NCBI GenBank assembly: GCA_026120035.1
Contig: JALRME010000020.1
Location: 434,001 to 498,000, forward strand
Length of the DNA: 64,000 nucleotides
Source of the DNA: Coleophoma eucalyptorum
Lineage: Eukaryota > Ascomycota > Leotiomycetes > Helotiales > Dermateaceae
Direction: 5' to 3'
Translations under genes and position numbers: made by a program
Shown: positions 1 through 10,945 of the stretch, piece by piece
How the letters are laid out: every line of letters starts with the position of its first letter
Numbering within the stretch: the first letter of the stretch is position 1
The notes under the pieces: generated by a model
The model's input: only the letters and a program-made list of their open reading frames with translations
Told to the model about the DNA's origin: nothing
Databases searched by the model: none

Positions 1-312
1 AAAGGGAAGCACTTTAGGATTGGGTTTGTTGGCTTGATAGGACCTGTCTTGCAGCGGCAATATGATTGGTAGAGAGTCCTGGTTTGTTGCTATCTGTTGG
101 ACTGCTGGAAACGATTGTACAATATCCTGGTTACGCTACATATGTATCATTCACTGATCAGGCTTTGAATGACCTCTTGTACGATATTCGAAAGGGTATG
201 CAGAAACAAACTTGCAGTTTTATTCAGTTAAAGGATTATGCATTCTTTGTAACATTCGATGAAAGTACGGAGGAACGGACACTTCCAGTTATTGACCACA
301 ATGCCGCGTCTC

Positions 313-830
313 TTACGTCAACAAGCCCAAGAGTCCACACACTATCCAACTACCAGCAAGATACAACATATTCAAACGCACTTCCAATGTTTTTGATATC
401 GCCTCATTATAATCACCTACACCAGGTATTGGTATCTTAGCCTTACCGGCCCAGAAGTCGCCAACGTGTTTCCGTGCAGCTAACAAAGCTGCGATGTTCA
501 CAGCAGCCACGACCAATTTCGTCGTGCTTGTTGTTCTGACGAGAAGCAAGTATGCAGAGCTAAGGAGCGTCGATATAACCTGACCCAAGTTTAACTGGTG
601 AAGCAGGGGAGTCAAGAGATGGGGGCAAATACTGTTATTGTGGCAGAGGCTTGGGTTTTACGTGTGTCCCACAGCTGCTTCTCGGCTATGTTTGAGTATT
701 TTGCAGCTTTCTCGCTCTTTTCTTCATATTTCAAGAGGTTGGAGATGGCAACTGCACTGTTTACATAGAGATTATAACCTGCAAAAGCTGTCTGGAAGGT
801 GTAGATGAGTGATACGAGTGCTGATGCCAT
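313..830 (-). CDS. Small conserved fungal membrane protein, unknown function
   Basis: I do not recognise a named family. Exon 1 is 830-633 and exon 2 is 579-313, giving 154 aa after removal of a 53-nt phase-0 intron (donor GTATTT, acceptor TCAG). Without the splice the first frame stops just after the sequence ATITVFAPIS. A hydrophobic stretch lies at residues 1-30, another at about 67-95 and a third at the C-terminus (LYLAGSWIVCGLLGLLT). Between them is a soluble piece with KAAKYSNIAEKQLWDTRKTQ and a basic loop with WAGKAKIPIPGVGDYNEA. This is consistent with a small multi-pass membrane protein. The splice model is my inference; it restores a continuous frame with good donor and acceptor sites. 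Confidence 0.6.
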
Positions 831-1554
831 AGTGGTGGATTATTGCGGATAGTTCTGGAGTTTGATCTGAGGTGTGGTTTGATTTAGAATTTTTTAATCA
901 AGAGAACAATGATAGAGTGAAAAGAACAGAGAGGGCCAATCTGTGTTTATGTATCAAGATTCGTAGTTGGCTCTTATCTCTATGACTCTCTTCCTCTGAT
1001 CGGTGTTTTGCTTTGCATGCGAGGCTAGCTAGCCTCGTCATTGTCACGATGACGTATCTGTGTGTTCTTTCATGCATTGCCCGACCTACCCCAGATTTTA
1101 GGAAATACGGATCCAACCAGACCAGAATTACAAGATCCACATATTGGGTTTGAAGGTGGCTCGCATGAAAGTCCTGAAGAGGTCCCAATATGTAGTAGTA
1201 TATTAAAAGAACGTTTGATAGCTCATATCACTGCATGAATGACGATGAATTTCGCTCTCGAGGGTTGAGGATTGGCTATAAGCATACGAGCTTTTGTTGA
1301 TGAATTGGATAGTGTCTCATCAAATGATATTGAATTCAAAGACTTTATAATTCGCAAGCACGAGAACTTCTTTCAAATGTGAAATGTAGGGAATAGAATG
1401 GTTGTTCGGACTAGGTGTTAGAATCGAATACAATCACGTGCAGCTATCCTTCCCTCGGTAAATCGCTTTTGCCGTTTCCAGCCGATTTCGCTACCTCCAA
1501 ATTCCATCAGCATCATCACTTCAAGCTCTCAATTGATTGCCCATACAAGACATC
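831..1554. other. Divergent intergenic region
   Basis: This separates the minus-strand membrane protein from ETF beta on the plus strand. No convincing gene is visible. It holds the promoters of both neighbours, including a CACGTG box near the ETF beta start. Confidence 0.5.
1433..1440. promoter_or_regulatory. CACGTG box (ATCACGTG) upstream of ETF beta
   Basis: The octamer ATCACGTG lies about 115 bp before the ETF beta start. It fits the RTCACRTG consensus of Cbf1-type bHLH factors. Factor identity is inferred from the consensus only. Confidence 0.35.
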
Positions 1555-2467
1555 ATGTCAGCCCTACGTATCTTGGTACCTGTGAAGCGGGTGATTGATT
1601 ATGCAGTATGTAATGGTCCAATTCTTCATAGCTGTTAGATACAGCATCAAACAGGCACTTGCACATGCAGAATCTAACCTACTTCGCAGGTCAAACCTCG
1701 TGTCAACAAGGCCCAGACGGCTGTTGAGACTACTGGTGTCAAGCACAGCATGAATCCCTTCGATGAACTCTCCATCGAGGAGAGTGTGCGAATCCGCGAG
1801 AAGAAGTCAGCACCAGGCGGAGTAGAAGATATTGTAGCCTTCTCAGCTGGTCCTTCGAAAGCTCAAGACATCCTACGAACAGCTATGGCTATGGGAGCTG
1901 ACCGCTCAATCCATGTCGAGGTTAAGGAAGGCGATGATCTAGAACCTCTCGGAGTTGCAAAGCTACTTGCCAAGGTTGTCGAGGCCGAGAAGAGTAACTT
2001 GGTTGTGTTGGGAAAGCAAAGCATTGATGACGATGCTGGTCAGACTGGTCAGATGCTAGCTGGACTCTTGGGATGGAGCCAGGCGACTCAAGCAAGCAAG
2101 GTCAGCTTTTTGGAGGGTGATAAAGTTGAGGTTACAAGGGAGGTGGATGGTGGTGTGGAAACACTTCGTGCGAAGCTACCCATGATTATTACCACGGATC
2201 TGCGATTGAACGAACCGAGATACGCCAGTCTGCCAAATATCATGAAGGCGAAGAAGAAGAAGTTGGAGAAGAAAACTCTTGCCGATTATGGCATTGATGG
2301 CACAAGGAGATTAAAGACAACTAAGGTTATCGGTATGTATCTGACCTCAGTGTCCTGCTATGGACTTCTACTAATTATGACTAGAACCTCCGCCTAGACA
2401 AGGTGGTGGAAAGGTTGAAGATGTGGATGGTATGATTTCAAAGCTGAAGGAGTTGGGTGCGATATAA
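1555..2467 (+). CDS. ETFB: Electron transfer flavoprotein beta subunit
   Basis: Mitochondrial matrix protein that pairs with ETF alpha. The dimer takes electrons from acyl-CoA and other dehydrogenases and passes them to ETF-ubiquinone oxidoreductase. Exons are 1555-1605, 1690-2332 and 2385-2467 (258 aa, the usual ETF beta length). The N-terminus [17 protein letters not shown] is typical of the family. [17 protein letters not shown] follows soon after, and the family signature [20 protein letters not shown] lies near residue 185. The last exon supplies the conserved [13 protein letters not shown] tail, so the apparent run-on after KVIG is the second intron. The ATG was chosen because only it gives the canonical N-terminus. 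A CACGTG box lies just upstream. The counterpart of the yeast gene is CIR1. Confidence 0.95.
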
Positions 2468-4084
2468 TGCACTTACAAACAAAATGTTAATTTATGACAT
2501 TTGTACAATTCTCGATTCATGTGCTACAAGAGAGCGTCTGGGATAGTATTTCGAAATAGACTCATGAACCATCTTAAGATCAATGTGTCCCAGCCAACTA
2601 GTCAAGTTTAAAAATATAGTTTCATCCGATCGAGACAGACTCTTAATGTGTTTGCCTTTGATCAGAATGCTGTCTTTCATAAACAGCTTTAAGATTTATA
2701 AATGGATTGGTGCTTGCTAATCTTTTCGGCGGCTCTAGGTATGAATGTGCCTGCCTATTTGTCAAGTAAAGAGCTCGGTTTGACGGCCAAATCTGATCCA
2801 TCTCATATGACAAAATAAAGCTCATAAACTGCAGTGCTTGAAGTATCACCGAAACCTTTGCTCGCCTCGAAGGAATGGCGAATGTACTTTATGTCGGTGA
2901 TTTACCGCCACATGATGAAATCAATTCTTTATGATGTCAGACTTTAAGACACCCTTAGAAGCCATCAGATCAAGTAGAGTGAACTGTTTTTTTTTGTCTG
3001 CTTTATCAAGTAGCACAGATTTTGCTCGGGGCTCCGTTTCACGGAACTTTGAATCGAGTGAGGCCCCACACAACAGGAACCTACATATAAACAGGCTTTC
3101 CAAGTAGTCTTCAATTTCGTTCTACATAGCCGAAAAACTGCAATCGATCCCACACGTCGTTAATTAGAACACGAAATGCTAAACAAATAACATGCGAGGA
3201 AGTTAAGCGACTACCACTCACTCAGTCACTCTACCACAAGGACGGGGGGGGTGTCACAATCCATTTCGGGCATATTCGAAATACTGTTTCAGTACGAAGA
3301 CACCTTATTCTCTTGAGTATATCCAATTACGATCCCATAGAATTACATTCTTGAGAGGCTTTTTAGTAATTGAGAATGAATACATCTTGACTTTTGTTTT
3401 GAATTCAGCGTAAACGAAGCAATCCAAATATAACCGCGTTCTTCTTTTTGTGCTTTAAAACCCATATGACAGTATCATCCCAAAAGCTGTCATCTGTCTT
3501 TCCCCGTTAAAATCCGGAATGAGAAGAATACCCTTAGACAGAGTAAGGACTAGACAATGATTATAAGACAGATGACTTCTGCATAAATACTAGCCTACCA
3601 TATATGATATTTACTAAGATAATATCATAGTCATAACCTGTATTTATGGTTCCTTTCCTTCGGAACTCAATATAATTCAAGGTATATGTACGGAAACAGC
3701 AGACGGCAAAGGTTCATGAGGGGAGGGGAAATATGCAAGGCAGGCAGAATCTAATTTCGAGTTACAATCAAGACACCGAACTGTTGCTAAAAACAGGCCT
3801 TCTTGAAGAACTGTAATAGATGACACGCCCATTCTGATTTCAGGCAGGGGTCTGAGTGTATATCACTTCGATCTCAGTCAGCCAGTCACATTACTGTCGT
3901 AAGGAGGTGAAGACGTGCCTTCCCGAATGACAAACGCAGGTATCCAAATAGAGAAAGAATAAGACTCGGAACAAAAATAATATCCAAAGAGTATGATATC
4001 TGGCAAAAAGACCCAACAAAAAGTAAATTTCAGGTTTTGAGAGCTGAGCAGAGGCTATGCATCAGCAAGATGTCAAAAGAAAAA

Positions 4085-4120
<36 letters not shown>

Positions 4121-4124
4121 TGCT
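2468..4124. other. Gene-poor intergenic stretch
   Basis: I see no gene. Short AT-biased ORFs have no recognisable content. A G-run occurs at about 3244-3250 and a (TA)n tract sits next to the tRNA gene. Confidence 0.5.
4086..4118. repeat. (TA)n dinucleotide microsatellite
   Basis: About 16 uninterrupted TA units lie 6 bp from the 3' end of the tRNA gene. A length-variable tract is expected here. Confidence 0.9.
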
Positions 4125-4207
4125 GCGCTATGCGAGATTCGAACTCACGTCTCCTGCTAATTCCCAGATATGGGAAGCAGACAAGCTAACCACTGCTATA
4201 ATAGCGC
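4125..4207 (-). tRNA. tRNA-Gly(CCC) with a 12-nt intron
   Basis: Read on the minus strand, the acceptor stem GCGCTAT pairs perfectly with ATAGCGC. A D-arm with AGTGGTTA loop follows, then an anticodon stem TCTGC/GCAGG and a T-arm GTGAG-TTCGAAT-CTCGC. The anticodon loop is oversized. Removing 12 nt (plus-strand 4159-4170) directly after position 37 leaves a normal 7-nt loop TTCCCAA and a 71-nt tRNA, the usual size for tRNA-Gly. The intron contains TGGGAA, complementary to the anticodon region TTCCCA, as is common in eukaryotic tRNA introns. The anticodon is CCC. Confidence 0.9.
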
Positions 4208-4434
4208 TTTAGTTTGCTTTAGTTTGGTTTGAATTGTCCTTTTTTGAACTAATAAAGATGATTTTGTCGTAGGTGTTCAGGTTGTAAGGCAGCTTTGAGG
4301 GTGGTAGCCTTGTCATTAGGAGGTATCCTCGCTTACATAAAAACGAGGGGCCAATTGTGGGGTTGAAAATCTGTGGAAAGGCTGACAGATTTTGGGCACG
4401 CATTTAGAAAGCTTCTTTCACAAACCAAACCATA

Positions 4435-5199
4435 ATGTTTCGAGACGAAGATACTTTCCCTACATCCTCACGGCCTTTAGAGGTAACCATCATGGAGGGT
4501 GATGCACGAATCCATGCGAACGATGATTTCGACGACGTCTTTGGCTCTGCGCCTTCCTCCCCAGGCTTCGCGCCTCAGGAAATTTCTTTTGATGTGCCCT
4601 CGAATGATGGAGAGATATCGGATATTCCGAGGTTGAAGGAGAAGCACCAGACAGAGGGGTATAGAGATGGCGTTACTGCTGGGAAATCTACAAGTGTACA
4701 GGCAGGGTTTGATGAGGGGTATAGCCTAGGTGCTGTACTGGGTTTAAGAGTAGGTGCTGTCCTTGGAGTTCTGGAAGGAATATTCGCTGCGACTTCCAAG
4801 GCCGAGGAACTTTCAGTGGAAAAGCTTAGACTGAAGAAATTATTGGACGAAGCAAGAGTGCAATTGAAGATGGAGAATATCTTTGGAGGAGAATACTGGG
4901 GCGATGATGGGATATGGAAGTTCGAAGTGCCTGGTGAAGAAGGAAGGGATGTCGTCTTTCCTGACGTTGTCAGTGCACATCCGCTGGTGAAAAAATGGGA
5001 GGCTATTGTGGCAGATGAGGTGCGGACATGGAACCTGGACCTAAATATCATGGACAACGAAGAAGCAGCAACAAATCCAGGTCACAAAAGCTCCAGCGTT
5101 GAACAGCAATCTGACACAAGCAACCAGCAAGTCGAAGAATTACAGCAAAGTTTGAACGGTACTGTACTTGGTACAGCGAAAAAGGATTTAGTATGGTGA
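4435..5199 (+). CDS. YAE1: Yae1-family protein (Fe-S protein maturation adaptor)
   Basis: In yeast, Yae1 with Lto1 recruits the cytosolic Fe-S targeting complex to the ABC protein Rli1. This is a single 254-aa ORF without introns. The deca-GX3 region is clear at residues 70-120: EGYRDGVTAGK, then AGFDEGYSLG, then AVLGLRVGAVLGVLEG, with Gly at about every fourth position. The N-terminus is acidic with FDDVFGSAPSSPG, typical of filamentous-fungal members. The C-terminal part is less conserved, with a Gln-rich end. The ATG at 4435 is the first in frame. A long ORF on the opposite strand is a shadow. Confidence 0.88.
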   Translation: MFRDEDTFPTSSRPLEVTIMEGDARIHANDDFDDVFGSAPSSPGFAPQEISFDVPSNDGEISDIPRLKEKHQTEGYRDGVTAGKSTSVQAGFDEGYSLGAVLGLRVGAVLGVLEGIFAATSKAEELSVEKLRLKKLLDEARVQLKMENIFGGEYWGDDGIWKFEVPGEEGRDVVFPDVVSAHPLVKKWEAIVADEVRTWNLDLNIMDNEEAATNPGHKSSSVEQQSDTSNQQVEELQQSLNGTVLGTAKKDLVW

Positions 5200-6773
5200 A
5201 AACGAGACATACACGTATGCTTGGAGACATTCCAAGCTTCACGAACAAGCAAACAGGCAACAACTTTCCAGAGAGCCTCAACAGGCGGTGGCAACCACGG
5301 CTGTGCCCAGTTCAAAGTGTGGAAAGCTTGTGCTTAAGACTATTCCAAACTTAGCCTCCAGTCCAACAAGGTACATCTGTAAACCATCTTTGACTGGTAA
5401 GATGAGTAACCTGTTAGTATCGAGTGACGGTGTCGCGCAGTACCAGCAAACACCAGAGCGGTGGCTCCACCATATGAATATTGAAAGGACCATCACCAAA
5501 GATAGGATGAATACCGCACTATCACATTGTTCCGAAACTAAGTGTGCTCTCGACTGTCTCTGAATAGAAGACAGAAGCTCAGGAAGAGGTTCATGTATTG
5601 CAGGCCCATTGAATGGTCCTGAAAATCACAGTTTAAATGAAGCCCCTTCTAGAAGAATATTATTGGCAGTACCACAGATTGTGAAAGTCTTCCTTGACTC
5701 GATTGGAGGCCATCAATTTGGACGGCGTGTTTCGACTTGTCTAGATTGAGGTTGGGCCACTAACCATGGCACCCTACCTGGAAATAAATACGAGTTTAGC
5801 GCATGGGCCCCTATCGTCCTAAGGCCGCAGTGATCTTCGCGGGAAGAAATAAGCTTATGGGTTCGGACAGTGGGGCATGGAATGGCTTTATTGGATGGTC
5901 CTGATTTGTGGACCGCCCGCAGCATCCCAGGAACAAGCAAGTTCTTGCGGACGAGGCGTTGCTTCGTTCTCGCGAGGAGGTGTTAGGCGGAAGCCCGCAG
6001 TAACTTGCATCAAATTGGCTTATGTCAATATGTCAAGCGATCCAGCCAGCAGTTGCTATTGCACCGACGCACTGTTATGGTGGATGTACACGGGATCAAC
6101 TGACAACACAAAAGTACGGTAGGGCCATGCACTTTCCACCGTCACATCCTCCGAGGGCTCCTTCGGTTGGATGTGGGTGTGGATCGTGAACTGGTTCCTT
6201 CCCTATCTTGAAGCTGCTGAGGCGGTTCTATCCGGGAGATTTATTAATGCCTCGTCCACCGCTTCTCTTCATCCCCTTCTCCCTCTTTCTCTCCGTCTCC
6301 TATTCTTTTCCCCTTGTCCTACTACTTAATATCAATATTTGAGCCGAGGCCTTCAATGAGCCTCTGCTGTACATTCATTTTCGTCAGTCTTTACTTCTCT
6401 CGATCCTAGAACCCAGCGGCCCCTGCGAGCTTCTCCTGCCAAGAATACGACCAGTCACTTTGCTGCACTCTTCCAACTGTACAATGTAAGGTCTCCCCGT
6501 TGATGAGTTGTTAAATCTTGGATTCACGTATCACTATGAGGTCGTCATAGAGACCGACGGAGAAGCCCCCTCTGAACCCACAAATAGATCTGTGTTGTAC
6601 TGCACAGTGGAACAAGACTGCCAAAATCCCCCTCTCCCCGCCAGTCAACAAAGAAAGTCACAATACAAATCCACCAACTGCTTTCATTCACAAACATCCT
6701 CTTCTCTATTTTGTTCTCTAAATCTCAAGATCCTCAATTAATTCTGATTCAGAATCCCAATAGATCATAAGCC
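5200..6773. other. Long intergenic region, probable promoter and leader
   Basis: No coding gene is recognised. The last 500 bp before the oxidase gene are pyrimidine-rich (around 6260-6320), as in many fungal promoters and transcript leaders. Short ORFs on both strands lack protein-like composition. Confidence 0.45.
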
Positions 6774-9700
6774 ATGAGGGCTTCTATCCTCACCTTAGGC
6801 TTCGCAGCCGTAGCCTCCGCCAATATCATTTTCAACCATGTTGAATTGACTTGCAGCCCTGACAGCGAGAAGATGTATCATGGATGTCTTCGAGGTCAGC
6901 TCTGTGAAGATGGAAAGTATGTGCGCACGACTTATTGCAAAGCACAATCTGACTTGAGACCAGATGTATCTCAGCAGATGAAATAACTTACCCAGTCTCT
7001 TTTCGAGAATTACCAGTAGATTTGCGAGACAGACAGGTTGTGTACTCAACTGATGGAACTTGTGGTCCTCAGCATGGTAACACTATTTGCGATCCAAAAA
7101 GTACTGCCTACATTGGTGGTTGCTGTTCGGTATGTATGAAGCGACGTACAAGTGGTCCTTTCATTGACATTTTGCTTGCAGCAATATGGTTATTGTGGAA
7201 ACACACCAGCGTAAGTTGGGAACTTTTAAGGTGCGAGGAAGTTGTTACATCGCTAACACCTTTATAGACATTGTGGAACTGGATGCGTATCTGGTTGCAC
7301 TACCACATCGTCCTCCAGCGCCCCCGCATCAGCGGCATCCTCGTCCTCTACTACACCTCGATCCGATGGCCGTTGCGGTTCTGTAGGTCCCACGCCGCAT
7401 TGTTATATTTGAAATACTGACGTGTGCTCAGGACTTCGGTGGTGCTACCTGTGATCCAAGTGGATCATATGGTGGTTGCTGCTCTCAGTATGGGTAAGCG
7501 ACTATTCTCCTCGTTTTGACATTTCTTTCATCATATAAATACTTATCACCATATTTTCTTAAGCTACTGTGGCTCTACTCCAACACACTGTCTGAAGTCC
7601 AACGGCTGTCAGAATGGGTGTCTGAGTTACTGTTCTTCGATATCAAATACCTTAAGTTCTAGAGTTTCTAGCTGCCTAGCTCTGAGTACTTCCTCGTCTA
7701 TTGTCACGAGCAGCTCTAAAGCCCCATCTTCACTCTCTGCTTCCTTGAAAACGACTTCGACAAAGATTTCTTCATCTTCACCCTCTGTCTCCTTGAAAGC
7801 GACTTCGACAAAGGTGTCTTCATCTCTTAGCTCAACACGTGCCAGTAGCACCTCCTCTTCTACATCTATCAAGTCCTCTACTACTTCTCCGTTATCGACA
7901 AGCACGAAAGCTGCTATTATTTCCTCATCTTTGAAACCAACTGCAAGCTCAATTTCGTCATCCTCTCCTTCTTCGTCAGCTCCTCGTACGGATGGCCGAT
8001 GTGGCAGTGGCTTCAATGGGTCAACTTGCGATCCGGCCGGTCCCTATGGTGGATGCTGCTCTCAATATGGGCATGTAAAAAGATCTGTCTCTCCGAACCT
8101 CTGGCTGACGTGAGAACTTACAGGTACTGCGGCTCTACCACTGGCCACTGTCTCGTTTCCAACGGCTGTCAAAATGGATGTACTGTATCCAGCTCAAGTG
8201 CCAGTCAAAGCCAGGGTACAATTCTATCAAGCTCCACAACAGGCGAACCTATCATCGCACCTGTAACTTCCACAGCTTCATCTGCAGCTGCATCCACAGC
8301 TGCAGTCACTACTGACGGTAGTTGTGGTTCAAGCAACGGCAACACAATCTGTGGTAACTGGCCACAAGGAAACTGTTGCTCGATGTATGGATATTGGTAA
8401 GTTGTGCTATACTTTTCAAGGAGACAAATTTCTAACTTTAGCAGTGGTGACACTTCTGCTCATTGTGGTGCTGGCTGCCAGTCCGGCAACTGCACAAGTC
8501 AGCCTTCGGCAACTGCTCCGGGTCCAAGTCCAGCACCAGCCGCTGCAAGTGGTGGAACCTTCAAAATTGTTGGTCAAGCTGGAGTTCCTGCAATGCACGC
8601 TGCACTCATGCCTAATGGAAAGGTTTTCTTCCTCGACAAGGTTGAGAACTACACTCAAATCAAACTCCCATCGGGCTACTATGCATACAGCTCTGAATAC
8701 GATCCAGCAACAAATCAAGCTGTTGGTTTGTCATACAGCACGAATGCTTTCTGTTCCGGAGGTGCCTTCCTCCCTGATGGACGTGTTGTGTCTCTTGGTG
8801 GGAATGCCCCTTTGACTGACATCGATCCCACTGTTGGTGATGGATTTACTGCTATTCGATACCTCAACCGCAACTCTGCTAGTAACAACGGTCAAGGTTG
8901 GAGTGAGCCTGGAAACAAGCTTTCTTCTGCTCGCTGGTATGCAACAGCTCAGACGATGCCCGACGGTACCATTTTTGTTGCTTCTGGAAGCTTGAATGGA
9001 TTAGATCCTACCGTATCCGCGAACAATAACCCGACCTACGAAATCCTGAGTTCCGGTGGCGTAAGTCAAGGCAAGAACATTGCAATGGATATCTTGACCA
9101 AGAACCAACCATACTACATGTATCCTTTTGTCCACCTAATGAGCGACGGAAATCTTTTCGTCTTTGCATCCAAGTCTTCCCAAAGCTTCAATGTCGGATC
9201 GAATACTATTGTCAAATCATTCCCAGATCTTCCAGGAGACTACCGCACCTACCCCAACACTGGTGGAAGTGTTATGCTGCCATTGTCTAGCGCCAACAAC
9301 TGGCTTCCTGACATCATAATTTGTGGTGGTGGTGCCTACCAAGATATCTCCAGTCCAACAGACCCCAGCTGTGGAAGAATACAACCCCTTGGCGCAGGAA
9401 CCTGGGAGATGGATTCTATGCCAGAAGGGCGTGGTATGGTTGAAGGGACCATGCTCCCAGATGGCACTGTGCTCTGGCTCAATGGAGGCAACCGTGGTGC
9501 TCAAGGCTTCGGGTTGATGGCTAGCCCTACCTTGGAGGCTCTTCTATATAATCCCGCATTGCCACTTGGCCAACGCTGGAGCACGATGGCTAGTTCGACC
9601 ATTCCACGACTTTATCACTCTGTTGCCTTGCTCCTCCTCGATGGAACCGTTATGGTTGCTGGCTCAAACCCCGTACAGCAACCAGTACTGACTCCTGATG

Positions 9701-10092
9701 CCAACAATCCATATGTGACTGAATTCAGAGTCGAGAACTACGTCCCACCTTACCTCCAAGGTGATAATGCAAACAGGCGACCTACCAATGTCAAGATATC
9801 TTCACTGAAACTAGCTGCTGATGGCAGTACTTTTACGGTTTCTTTTGGTGCACCAACTGGCAACAAAGCTGTCAAAGTTGTCCTATATCATGGTGGCTAT
9901 ATTACTCACTCTTTGCATATGGGTCACCGAATGATGAACCTTGATAATACTGGATTCGTCGCTGGCTCAACCACACAGACTGTTACTGTAAAGAGCGCAC
10001 CAAACCACAATGTCTGCCCTCCAGGACCCTACGTTCTTTATGTAGTGGTTGATGGCGTGCCAAGTATCGGCCAATTCGTTATGGTTGCGTGA
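6774..10092 (+). CDS. Secreted glyoxal oxidase (AA5) with four chitin-binding type-1 domains
   Basis: Predicted extracellular copper radical oxidase that makes H2O2 from aldehydes, tethered to chitin. Likely exons: 6774-6916, 7033-7129, 7182-7210, 7268-7382, 7432-7493, 7564-8070, 8124-8396, 8445-10092 (957 aa). The N-terminus is a signal peptide. Cys-rich hevein-like modules start near residues 54, 122, 291 and 381 (for example GGCCSQYGYCG). A Ser/Thr-rich linker precedes module 3. The oxidase domain follows from about 440. Copper and radical residues are all present: Cys512 (AFCSGG), Tyr574 (RWYAT), Tyr799-His800 (RLYHS) and His897 (ITHSLHMGHR). Introns interrupt each chitin-binding module. 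The one at 8071-8123 has a GC donor. The first intron's boundaries are the least certain. Substrate cannot be read from sequence. Confidence 0.85.
7742..7837 (+). repeat. 48-bp tandem duplication in the Ser/Thr linker
   Basis: The coding segment starting TCCTTGAAAACGACTTCG at 7742 recurs at 7790 with few changes, an exact 16-codon shift. It lengthens the low-complexity linker of the oxidase without altering the frame. Confidence 0.8.
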
Positions 10093-10945
10093 AAGGACTC
10101 AAAATAATCATTATGGCTTAATAGGTATGCGCGTTTCATTAAGGCATTGCATTGTGTCGAGGCGACGGAAAAGTTATAGGGGGAAGCTGTGTCGGAAGTT
10201 TGCATGGTGCTTATAGTAATGAGGAAAAGGGTAGAAGCCTGTTGGGTACTAGTGAATTACATACACTCTTCCAGTCGTGCATGCGGGGCAACCTGAGAAC
10301 GTTGAGCTGAAGATGGCAATGTGACATGTCGTACAATGTCTAATATTCGAAACACGCCCATTGAATAGGCTGGCTGGAGAAAGCTAATTCCCCTGAACCC
10401 CCTATTGTGAACGGCTGTGGTTCGTTTATCACCCCACCTCTAACCTTGCTTCGGTACCACGAAGGAATGAAGGGCTGTCCTTGTCGCGACCAGCCAGGAA
10501 AAGAATGCCGTCAAAGCAAATCGCAACCTCAAAGAATTAACGATCAGGAGGTTCTTACACCTGCTGCTAAAAGAAAACTCTAGAAAGCTGACAAGTTTTC
10601 TACGAACGCATGACAACCAATGTGTGGACCTGTACCCCTCGTGGCGTGCAGGAGAACAAGCCCCCAGACAGCTGACATGCTTAGTTGCCCCGCCGTCAGC
10701 ACAGCGCAGTACACATTTGGTAGGGCAGAATAGGTAAGGAGGGGCAGCACCATCCTCAGCCGCAAAATCATGCCTATGCGCTTTGCTATCCTCCCGCTCT
10801 TCTCTTCTTTCTCTCTTCCTCCCTACGCTCTAAGGTTCTAGCTCTGCGTAGGTGTTTTGCTCTCTCTTGTACGACAAAGAAATTTTCTTCTCTCTACTTT
10901 CCTACTCGCACCCCCCTCACATACCCCGCAGTCAGCTCGATCACC
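10093..10945. other. Intergenic region between oxidase and annexin
   Basis: It holds the oxidase 3' UTR and annexin promoter. A strongly CT-rich tract at about 10788-10905 lies just before the annexin ATG. No gene is seen. Confidence 0.5.

Noticed and set aside
66..440. 124-codon plus-strand ORF at the left end
   Set aside because: Begins with TTG, overlaps the 3' end of the minus-strand membrane protein and has no recognisable motif.
4575..5057. 160-codon minus-strand ORF
   Set aside because: Exact antisense shadow of YAE1, Ser-rich because of the codon pattern on the other strand.
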